Positions 1 through 5,813 of a stretch of 10,762 bases of DNA are shown piece by piece. Made by a program: the position numbers and the translations under genes. Numbering within the stretch: position 1 is the stretch's first letter; each line of letters opens with the position of its first letter. The stretch is from Flavobacteriales bacterium (lineage in GTDB: Bacteria > Bacteroidota > Bacteroidia > Flavobacteriales_E > Vicingaceae), in NCBI GenBank assembly GCA_002402165.1, contig NVVI01000036.1:19658-30419 (forward strand), in the 5' to 3' direction. The notes under the pieces were generated by a model. The model had not been told where the DNA came from. It made no database searches and was given only the letters and a program-made list of their open reading frames with translations.

Positions 1-1
1 G

Positions 2-1795
2 CTACTTACTTTTTTAATGCTATCTAAAGGTGCTAAAATTGGCATGAAAGCACTTTATGCTGTTGTCTTTGTCTTGGCAGTATCATTAATCATGTTTTTT
101 ATGGGGGAATCAAATTCACCAAACGGAGATTTCATATACAGAACAGTAAATAATCCTGATGAATTCTTTGTAGTATTTACCATTATTTTTCCAGCATTTA
201 CAGGTATTGCTGCAGGATTAGGACTCTCTGGCGATTTAAAAGACCCTAAAAGATCCATACCTAGAGGTACTTTGTGGGCCACTTTAGTAGGCTTCCTAGT
301 ATATGTTGCGGTCGCTTTTAAATTATTTTATTCTGCACCAACTTACGAATTAGCCTATGATCAAATGGTAATGAGTAAAATTGCTATTTGGGGACCTATT
401 ATTCCAATTGGTTTAGGGTGTGCAGCCATATCATCTGCACTTGGTTCTATTATAATTGCTCCAAGAACATTACAAGCTCTTGGTGTAGACAAAATTTTTC
501 CAGGTAGGTTAAGTACAATATTGTCTAAAGGCCGAAAAAAAGATGGGGAACCTTTTAATGCACTCGTAATAACATGTGCCATTGGTTTTTTCTTTATTAT
601 TGTTGGAGACATTAATACAGTTGCTAGTATTATTGCCATGTTCTTTATGATTACTTATGGCATTATATGCCTTGTATCTTTTCTCGAACAATTTGCTGCA
701 GATCCTTCATACCGGCCTACATTTAAATCTCGATGGTATTTATCATTGCCTGGAGCTATATTGTGCTTTTGGTTAATGTTTCAAATGGATTTTGTTTATG
801 CTGCCGTATCTAGTGTTATAATGGTGTTAATTTATTTATGGGTAAATAAGATTAATAAAGATAAAAAAGGACTTCAAAAGTTATTTAAAGGGGTGCTATT
901 CCAATTTAGCAGACAAGTACAAATATTCTTACAGAAAAGAGAAACGGATGCCGAAATTGATACTGAAGATTGGAGACCTTTTATTATTTCAGTATCTAAA
1001 GATTCTTTTAAAAGACGATCTGCATTTAATTTACTGAGATGGTTATCCCATAAATATGGCTTTGGAACTTATATCCATTTTATTGAGGGTTACCTTTCTA
1101 AAGGGACTTATATGGAATCGCAAAGAGTGATGAAAAGATTACTCAAACAAAACCAAGGTTTAAAGAGTAAGGTTTATATGGACACCATTATTAGCCCTTC
1201 ATATACTTCAGCTATTGCTCAAGTTATTCAACTTTCTGGAGTAAGTGGAAAAGGAAATAATATGATTTTATTTGAGTTTACCCATGAAGAGAAAAATAGT
1301 TTGAATGATGCCATCCAAAATTATCAATTACTTAGAGCAACAGAATTTGATGTCTGCATCTTAAGGTCTACTATTAAAGGATTTGGTTATAAGAGGAACA
1401 TTCACATTTGGATTAGACCTAAGGATTTTGAAAACGCTAACTTAATGATTTTATTGAGCTACATCATATTAGGCCATCCAGAATGGAAGAAAGGTGTGAT
1501 TAATATATTTTCTACTTATCCATTAACAGAGAAAGCTGAATCTGAAGCAAAATTAATAGCCTTAATTAAGGAAGGAAGACTTCCTATTTCACCTTCAAAC
1601 ATTCAATTAATACCTCAATTAAAAGAAGAGAAAATTGATATGATTATTAATAAAAAATCTGCAGATGCAGATTTAACTATTGTAGGTTATAATAGTGAGC
1701 AAATTGAAACAGAAAGCGAAATCACTTTTAACAAATACCCCGATGTTGGTAATATTCTTTTTGTAAGTGCGTTTAAAGAGAAAAATATAGATTAG
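2..1795 (+). CDS. SLC12/APC-superfamily cation-chloride cotransporter-like permease (5' end cut by window)
   Basis: Membrane transporter resembling the cation-chloride cotransporter branch of the APC superfamily. The frame is open to the left edge, so the first ATG at 17 is probably internal and several N-terminal helices are missing. Numbering from that ATG, residues 58-86 carry the family-like stretch around FTGIAAGLGLSGDLKDPKR, followed by IPRGT; in animal SLC12 proteins this helix helps form the ion site. About eight hydrophobic segments lie between residues 12 and 276. The remaining ~315 residues are a soluble tail containing an IWIRPKDFENANLMILLSY stretch and SADADLTIVGY near the end, which match the layout of the SLC12 cytoplasmic domain. 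Substrate (K+, Na+, Cl- or an amino acid) cannot be read from sequence. The TlpA-like gene follows after 17 bases, so co-transcription is likely. Family call is fairly firm, function is inference. Confidence 0.8.
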   Translation, partial: LLTFLMLSKGAKIGMKALYAVVFVLAVSLIMFFMGESNSPNGDFIYRTVNNPDEFFVVFTIIFPAFTGIAAGLGLSGDLKDPKRSIPRGTLWATLVGFLVYVAVAFKLFYSAPTYELAYDQMVMSKIAIWGPIIPIGLGCAAISSALGSIIIAPRTLQALGVDKIFPGRLSTILSKGRKKDGEPFNALVITCAIGFFFIIVGDINTVASIIAMFFMITYGIICLVSFLEQFAADPSYRPTFKSRWYLSLPGAILCFWLMFQMDFVYAAVSSVIMVLIYLWVNKINKDKKGLQKLFKGVLFQFSRQVQIFLQKRETDAEIDTEDWRPFIISVSKDSFKRRSAFNLLRWLSHKYGFGTYIHFIEGYLSKGTYMESQRVMKRLLKQNQGLKSKVYMDTIISPSYTSAIAQVIQLSGVSGKGNNMILFEFTHEEKNSLNDAIQNYQLLRATEFDVCILRSTIKGFGYKRNIHIWIRPKDFENANLMILLSYIILGHPEWKKGVINIFSTYPLTEKAESEAKLIALIKEGRLPISPSNIQLIPQLKEEKIDMIINKKSADADLTIVGYNSEQIETESEITFNKYPDVGNILFVSAFKEKNID

Positions 1796-1812
1796 TCTGA
1801 CAATCTATTTTC

Positions 1813-2367
1813 ATGAAAAAACTTAGCCAATGTATCTTTCTCATTTCTATTGCTTTAGTGCTTTCCAACTGCCAAGTTCTGAAAGGACCAGTAGCAGTTG
1901 CAATGCGACCTACACTCCCTACTCCAGAAATAGACACCCTAGAAAATAAATTGCCCTTTGCAGATTACAGCCTTGGAGTTAAAGGTTTAGACGGAAATAT
2001 GGTGAATATGGCAGACTATAAAGGAAAAGTGATTTTTCTTAATTTTTGGGCAACTTGGTGTTTGCCATGCGTTGCTGAATTACCAAGTATAAATAAATTA
2101 TACAATAAACTTAAAGGTGAAAATATTGCTTTTTTACTCGTTTCAAATGAAAAAATGGAAAAGGTAAAAGCTTACCATCAACGAAAAAAGTACGATGTTC
2201 CTTTTCATATTATAGATGAGGATGGAAACATCCCTAGATTATATTACTCTGAAAGTATTCCAACAACATATATTATTAATAAAGAAGGAAGAGTAGTAAA
2301 AGTTAGTGTCGGTGCAGAAGATTGGGATGACGATGAGTTTATCAAAAGCATCAAAAAACTTTTTTAA
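1813..2367 (+). CDS. TlpA/ResA-like thioredoxin-fold lipoprotein
   Basis: Predicted exported disulfide oxidoreductase of the TlpA/ResA/thioredoxin family, 184 residues. The N-terminus has a lysine-containing start, a hydrophobic core (residues 8-17) and a lipobox LSNC with the lipidated cysteine at position 20, so it should be anchored in a membrane facing the periplasm. The thioredoxin core begins near residue 52; the active site WCLPC has Cys83 and Cys86 after the strand VIFLNFWAT, and the cis-proline is Pro150 in SIPTTYII. Such proteins reduce cysteines of apocytochromes or other envelope proteins; which partner applies here is unknown. A cytochrome c synthetase (ccsBA) lies about 5.5 kb away on the other strand, which is suggestive only. 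The 17-base gap to the transporter gene and the absence of a clear promoter suggest an operon. No Shine-Dalgarno sequence is obvious before the ATG. Confidence 0.88.
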   Translation: MKKLSQCIFLISIALVLSNCQVLKGPVAVAMRPTLPTPEIDTLENKLPFADYSLGVKGLDGNMVNMADYKGKVIFLNFWATWCLPCVAELPSINKLYNKLKGENIAFLLVSNEKMEKVKAYHQRKKYDVPFHIIDEDGNIPRLYYSESIPTTYIINKEGRVVKVSVGAEDWDDDEFIKSIKKLF

Positions 2368-2402
2368 TTTTTATACTATTTCCTTTTTTACATTCAAACC
2401 AT

Positions 2403-2410
2403 TAGCTTTG
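2403..2410 (+). promoter_or_regulatory. Candidate Bacteroidota -7 box upstream of the formiminotransferase-cyclodeaminase gene
   Basis: TAGCTTTG matches the Bacteroidota -7 consensus TAnnTTTG fully and lies 22 bases before the ATG at 2433, which would give a short leader. I do not see a good TTTG/TTG -33 box about 19-21 bases further upstream; the region there is T-rich. The call is therefore tentative. Confidence 0.4.
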
Positions 2411-2432
2411 TTCCTCATTAATAATTCAGACA

Positions 2433-4127
2433 ATGAGCAAGCAAATTATAGAGTGTGTTCCTAACATTAGTGAAGGACGAGATGAAGCTAAAATCAAAGC
2501 AATTTACGAAGTTGTTGAAACTGTTGAAGGAGTTAAGCTCTTAGATGTTGATCCAGGAAAAGCAACCAACAGAACTGTTATTACCTTTGTAGGTGAGCCT
2601 CAACCGGTTATTGATGCTGCATTTTTATTAATTAAGAAAGCAGCAGAGCTTATTGACATGAGTAAACAAACTGGTGCTCACCCGCGTTTTGGAGCTACAG
2701 ACGTTTGTCCACTGGTTCCTATTGGTGGAATTACCATGGAAGAAACAGTAAAGTATGCTCATAAACTCGCTAAACGAGTTGGAGAGGAATTAAGTATTCC
2801 TGTTTATTGTTATGAAAATGCTGCTCAAGAAGAAAAAAGAAAAAACTTAGCCAATTGTCGTTCGGGAGAGTATGAAGGGTTAAAAGAAAAATTAAGCAAC
2901 CCAGAATGGAAACCAGATTTTGGTCCTACAGAATTTAATGACCGAGTTAAGGGAAGTGGTGTTACAGCTATAAGTGCAAGAGATTTTTTAATTGCTTACA
3001 ACATTAACCTAAATACAACTTCTACTCGTAGAGCAAATGCCATAGCTTTTGACATTAGAGAAGCTGGAAGAATAAAAACAGAAGACGGGAAGCCTACTGG
3101 AAAAAAAGTATTGGATGAAAATGGTAATCCAGTAAAAATTCCAGGAAAATTAAAAGCAGTAAAAGGTATTGGATGGTTTATTGAAGAATATGGTATAGCT
3201 CAGATTTCATATAACCTTACCAACATTAACATAACATCTATGCACATTGCTTTTGACGAAACGGATAAAGCTGCGACAAAAAGAGGATTAAGAGTTACTG
3301 GCTCTGAGCTTATTGGACTAATTCCTTTGCAAGCAATGTTAGATTGTGCCGATTATTACCTAATCAAACAAGAACGTTCTTTAGGTTGTTCTGAATCAGA
3401 AAAAATTAAGATTGCAGTTAAATCATTGGGATTGGATGAATTAAAACCATTTAACCCAAAAGAAAAAATCATAGAATATATGTTGGAAGATTCCAACGAG
3501 AAAAAGTTAATTGATTTTAATTTAGCAGGATTTGCAGATGAAACTGCGGGAGATTCTATGGCTCCAGGTGGCGGTTCCATTGCTGCTTACGTTGGAACAT
3601 TGGGAGTTGCTTTAGGGACTATGGTGGCTAACCTTTCTAGCCATAAAGCTGGCTGGGATGATAGGTGGGAAGAGTTTTCTAAATGGGCAGAAAAAGGTCA
3701 AAAATATAAAAATACATTATTAGCTTTAGTTGATGAAGATACCAATGCTTTTAATAAAATTATAGATGGTTTTAGAATGCCTAAAGGTTCTGACGAAGAA
3801 AAAGCGTTGAGAACAGAAGCAATTGAAGCTGCAACTAAATATGCAACTGAAATTCCATTTAAAGTAATGGAAACAGCATACGGCTCTATGGAAGTTGCTC
3901 AGGCAATGCTAAAAGACGGAATGGAGTCTAGCCTATCCGATTCTGCAGTTGGCATTCTTTGTGCTAAAGCTGCTGTTACAGGAGCTTATTTTAATGTTAA
4001 AATAAATGCTAAAGATATTAAGGACAGAACTTTTGCTGACGACATAGTTAAAAAAGCAGAAGATATTTACCAAAAAACAGTTGTTATTGAAACAACAACA
4101 ATAGAGTTCATTAATTCTAAAATATGA
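2433..4127 (+). CDS. ftcD: Bifunctional glutamate formimidoyltransferase / formimidoyltetrahydrofolate cyclodeaminase
   Basis: Cytosolic enzyme linking histidine breakdown to folate. The N-terminal half moves the formimino group from formiminoglutamate to tetrahydrofolate, and the C-terminal half cyclises it to methenyl-THF with ammonia release. The start MSKQIIECVPNISEGRD is the expected family N-terminus. The motif TGAHPRFGATDVCPLVPI at residues 80-97 contains His83, the counterpart of the mammalian catalytic histidine (His82). The transferase spans about residues 1-330 and includes an extra loop (about 213-243) compared with the mammalian enzyme, which I recall as usual in Bacteroidota. 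The cyclodeaminase spans about 355-564, with PGGGSIAAY at 378-386 and the SLSDSAVG segment at 501-508. Length (564) is full for the fused form. No hutU, hutI or hutH is visible nearby. The stop TGA overlaps the first copy of the ATGAT repeat leading into the cupin gene. Confidence 0.95.
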   Translation: MSKQIIECVPNISEGRDEAKIKAIYEVVETVEGVKLLDVDPGKATNRTVITFVGEPQPVIDAAFLLIKKAAELIDMSKQTGAHPRFGATDVCPLVPIGGITMEETVKYAHKLAKRVGEELSIPVYCYENAAQEEKRKNLANCRSGEYEGLKEKLSNPEWKPDFGPTEFNDRVKGSGVTAISARDFLIAYNINLNTTSTRRANAIAFDIREAGRIKTEDGKPTGKKVLDENGNPVKIPGKLKAVKGIGWFIEEYGIAQISYNLTNINITSMHIAFDETDKAATKRGLRVTGSELIGLIPLQAMLDCADYYLIKQERSLGCSESEKIKIAVKSLGLDELKPFNPKEKIIEYMLEDSNEKKLIDFNLAGFADETAGDSMAPGGGSIAAYVGTLGVALGTMVANLSSHKAGWDDRWEEFSKWAEKGQKYKNTLLALVDEDTNAFNKIIDGFRMPKGSDEEKALRTEAIEAATKYATEIPFKVMETAYGSMEVAQAMLKDGMESSLSDSAVGILCAKAAVTGAYFNVKINAKDIKDRTFADDIVKKAEDIYQKTVVIETTTIEFINSKI

Positions 4128-4143
4128 TATGATATGATATGAT
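4124..4143 (+). repeat. Four tandem copies of ATGAT at a stop/start junction
   Basis: The pentamer ATGAT occurs four times without error. The ATG of the first copy overlaps the TGA stop of the upstream gene (4125-4127). The ATGs at 4124, 4129 and 4134 each read ATG ATA TGA and stop after two codons; only the last, at 4139, opens into the cupin frame. A single-copy version would give the classic ATGA overlap, so expansion of the repeat has apparently moved the cupin start 15 bases downstream. Confidence 0.9.
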
Positions 4144-4549
4144 AAAAATATTAATTATTATTCTATTGTCTTTTGTTTCACAACTGGTATTTTCACAGCA
4201 AGTGTTCCCTATCAATTATTTTAATCCTAAAGAGGACTACGAAAATATTTACGTTAAAAAAATAGAAACAAGCGAAAGTTCCACTTTATTTGTGATATGG
4301 GTTAAAAAAGAAGTGAAATCGCACAAGCATGTTAAACATAAAGAATCTATTTATGTGCTAGCTGGAACTGGAAAAATGACGATTGGTGAAAAAATATTTT
4401 CAATTAAACCTGGAGATTATTTTGTTATTCCAGAAAACACCTTCCACTCTCTGAAGGTTACCTCAAAAAAGCCTATAAAAGTGTTATCTATACAAGCTCC
4501 CGAATTTTTAGGTGTAGATCGAGTATTTGAAACCGAAGTGAAAAAATAA
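4139..4549 (+). CDS. Small exported single-domain cupin protein
   Basis: A 136-residue protein with a signal peptide (MIKILIIILLSFVSQLVFSQ, likely cut near residue 20), so it should be periplasmic or secreted. The rest is one cupin barrel. Motif 1 has His62, His64 and Glu69 in the order HxHx4E, followed by YVLAGTGKM. Motif 2 is PGDYFVIPENTFHSL at 91-105 with His103. All four usual metal ligands are therefore present, and a metal-binding enzyme or small-molecule binder is plausible, but no substrate can be named. The start at 4139 is the only ATG in the ATGAT repeat that stays open, and it also gives the signal peptide. Translation may be coupled to the preceding ftcD-like gene, whose stop is 11 bases upstream. 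Whether it serves the same pathway is unknown: the upstream enzyme is cytosolic and this one is exported. Confidence 0.82.
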   Translation: MIKILIIILLSFVSQLVFSQQVFPINYFNPKEDYENIYVKKIETSESSTLFVIWVKKEVKSHKHVKHKESIYVLAGTGKMTIGEKIFSIKPGDYFVIPENTFHSLKVTSKKPIKVLSIQAPEFLGVDRVFETEVKK

Positions 4550-4585
4550 CAATAAACCCTTGATTTTAGTGGCTTCCAGCCATAG

Positions 4586-4614
4586 TTATCAACAAAAACC
4601 CTTATTTATCAACA
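4586..4614 (+). repeat. Two direct TTATCAACA copies with 20-bp period
   Basis: TTATCAACA occurs at 4586-4594 and again at 4606-4614, both followed by A. The copies are offset by exactly 20 bp, about two helical turns, so a protein bound to both would sit on one face. Each differs by one base from the classic DnaA box TTATCCACA. They lie about 50-75 bp upstream of the candidate -7 box of the HU gene. Confidence 0.6.
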
Positions 4615-4650
4615 ATTTCAGCGGTTTTTAACCCTAAAACTTGCTGAAAT
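4615..4650 (+). promoter_or_regulatory. Inverted repeat overlapping the -33 region of the HU promoter
   Basis: ATTTCAGC (4615-4622) and GCTGAAAT (4643-4650) are perfect 8-bp inverted arms separated by 20 bases. The right arm begins on the last base of the candidate -33 box, so a protein bound here could control the promoter. A role as operator is inference. Confidence 0.4.
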
Positions 4651-4670
4651 ACTTAATTCATCTATATTTG
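4640..4670 (+). promoter_or_regulatory. Predicted Bacteroidota-type promoter for the HU gene
   Basis: The -7 box TATATTTG (4663-4670) matches TAnnTTTG exactly. The -33 element CTTG (4640-4643) is one base from TTTG, and the spacer is 19 bases, the usual distance. Transcription would start near 4675-4680, giving a leader of about 45 bases before the ATG at 4722. The leader has no Shine-Dalgarno sequence but is A-rich just before the start codon, as is common in this phylum. Confidence 0.65.
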
Positions 4671-4681
4671 TTAACAGTTAA
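4671..4681 (+). promoter_or_regulatory. Short inverted repeat at the predicted HU transcription start
   Basis: TTAAC-A-GTTAA is a perfect 5-bp inverted repeat around one base, directly after the -7 box. The position suits an autoregulatory or repressor site, but a motif this short and AT-rich may be chance. Confidence 0.25.
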
Positions 4682-4721
4682 TAGAAGAAATTTTAATGTT
4701 TAACCTTAAAACCTAAAAAAC

Positions 4722-4997
4722 ATGAACAAAGCAGAATTAATTGACGCAATGGCTAGTGGAGCTAATTTGTCAAAAGCAGATGCAAAAAGAGCTTTAGAAG
4801 CTTTAACTGGTGCAGCAACAAACGCTCTTAAAAAAGGCGAAAAAGTTGCTTTAATTGGATTCGGATCTTGGTCTATTTCACATAGAGCAGCTAGAACTGG
4901 TAGAAACCCTCAAACAGGAGCTACTATCCAAATCAAAGCTAAAAAAGTTGTAAGATTTAAAGCAGGCGCAGCATTAGCTGGATCTGTAAACAACTAG
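4722..4997 (+). CDS. hup: HU-family histone-like DNA-binding protein
   Basis: A 91-residue nucleoid protein of the HU/IHF family, expected to act as a dimer that bends DNA with little sequence preference. It starts MNKAELIDAMA, has the two N-terminal helices (about 3-38), then VALIGFGSWSI, and the arm motif RNPQTG at 61-66 whose proline intercalates into DNA, followed by the basic IKAKKVVRFKAG segment. Length and motifs are those of a canonical HU with no extra tail; HU versus IHF subunit cannot be fully separated, but HU is more likely. It has its own promoter upstream and a strong terminator 21 bases after its stop, so it is probably a highly expressed single-gene transcript. The region upstream is unusually repeat-rich for a gap of 172 bases. 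Confidence 0.95.
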   Translation: MNKAELIDAMASGANLSKADAKRALEALTGAATNALKKGEKVALIGFGSWSISHRAARTGRNPQTGATIQIKAKKVVRFKAGAALAGSVNN

Positions 4998-5011
4998 TTT
5001 ACAAAAAACTC

Positions 5012-5045
5012 AAAAAAAGGCTCTCCAAATTGGAGAGCCTTTTTT
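5012..5045 (+). terminator. Strong intrinsic terminator after the HU gene
   Basis: A7, then GGCTCTCC (5019-5026), a short AAATT loop region, GGAGAGCC (5032-5039), then T6 (5040-5045). The 8-bp GC-containing stem can extend by A-T pairs inward and by the A7/T6 tract outward. The symmetric A and T tracts would allow termination from both directions, though the next gene runs the same way. Confidence 0.92.
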
Positions 5046-5057
5046 AGTTACTACCCT

Positions 5058-5741
5058 ATGCCATCTAAAAATAACCAAGAATTATTAGACCATCTCCTTG
5101 GTTTTCTATCAGAAAATAAAAAAACCTTGTTCTATAAAATAATAGAGAACAGAACTAGGTATCTTACTGTTATTTTAGAAAATATTTATCAGTCTCAAAA
5201 TGCTAGTGCTGTATTACGTACTTGTGATGTATTTGGCATACAAGATGTACACATCATTGAAAATGAAAATGAATACAATATAAACCCTAGAGTGGTTCAT
5301 GGTGCATCAAAATGGGTTACGTTACACAAGTACAACGAAAAAGAAAACAACACCTTAGCTTGTATTAAAAAGCTTAAAGCTGATGGATATAAAGTATATG
5401 GAACAACTCCTCATACCAACGATTGTTTAATCCAAGATATTCCTATAGATAATAAAGTTGCCCTAATGTTTGGAACGGAAATGACTGGCTTATCTAATAT
5501 TGCCATGGAACATGTAGATGGTTTTGTAAAAATACCGATGTATGGTTTTACCGAAAGCTTAAACCTTTCAGTATCGGCAGGTATTAGTTTATACGAAATA
5601 AACAAACGATTGAATGATTCAGTTATTGATTGGCATTTAACCGAAAAAGAAAAAACTAATCAATTAATTACTTGGGCTAAAAAAGTAATTAAAGATGGCG
5701 AACGAATTGAGAAACAATATTTGGAGAAGCTAGAAAAGTAA
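5058..5741 (+). CDS. trmH: SpoU/TrmH-family RNA 2'-O-methyltransferase, probably tRNA Gm18
   Basis: SPOUT-fold enzyme of 227 residues that methylates a ribose 2'-OH in RNA using S-adenosylmethionine. Motif 1 is QNASAVLRTCDVFGI at 47-61, with Asn48 and Arg54 as the family's key residues. Motif 2 is VALMFGTEMTGLS (134-146) with Glu141, and motif 3 is IPMYGFTESLNLSVSAGISL (159-178) with Asn169; these two form the knotted cofactor site. The short N-terminal helix and the basic C-terminal helix fit TrmH better than the longer rRNA enzymes RlmB or TsnR-like proteins, so tRNA guanosine-18 is the likely target, but this is not certain. The ATG is only 12 bases beyond the HU terminator and I see no clear promoter in that gap, so expression must come from read-through or from a promoter inside the HU gene. 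It converges with the helicase gene across a long palindrome. Confidence 0.88.
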   Translation: MPSKNNQELLDHLLGFLSENKKTLFYKIIENRTRYLTVILENIYQSQNASAVLRTCDVFGIQDVHIIENENEYNINPRVVHGASKWVTLHKYNEKENNTLACIKKLKADGYKVYGTTPHTNDCLIQDIPIDNKVALMFGTEMTGLSNIAMEHVDGFVKIPMYGFTESLNLSVSAGISLYEINKRLNDSVIDWHLTEKEKTNQLITWAKKVIKDGERIEKQYLEKLEK

Positions 5742-5744
5742 AAC

Positions 5745-5806
5745 CGTCATTGCGAGGAACGAAGCAATCTCCCAATAAAAAGATTGCTTCGTTCCTCGCA
5801 ATGACG
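5745..5806. repeat. Perfect 26-bp inverted repeat of a dispersed palindromic-element type, between convergent genes
   Basis: Arms 5745-5770 and 5781-5806 are exact reverse complements around a 10-base loop (CCCAATAAAA). The arm core CATTGCGAGGAACGAAGCAA belongs to a sequence I recall as dispersed in many copies in Bacteroidota and some other bacterial genomes, often giving spurious peptides containing HCEERSN. It begins 3 bases after the methyltransferase stop and ends 7 bases before the helicase stop, so transcripts from both sides would fold it and it could act as a shared 3' end. There is no long T tract on either side. It is more GC-rich than its surroundings. Confidence 0.9.
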
Positions 5807-5813
5807 TAACAAA

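Noticed and set aside
2353..2365. AAAAAA-C-TTTTTT inverted repeat at the end of the TlpA-like gene as a terminator
   Set aside because: It has no GC pairs in the stem and codes for the last residues KKLF; such A/T runs are expected by chance in this composition.
4570..4582. TGGCT-TCC-AGCCA hairpin after the cupin gene as its terminator
   Set aside because: Only five base pairs with a 3-base loop and no T tract on either strand, so the support is too weak to annotate.
4586..4681. Possible replication origin, from two near-DnaA boxes in an AT-rich gap
   Set aside because: Only two boxes, each with a mismatch at a conserved position, no further cluster, no dnaA, dnaN or gidA nearby, and the gap has a complete promoter for HU. 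Regulatory sites are the simpler reading.
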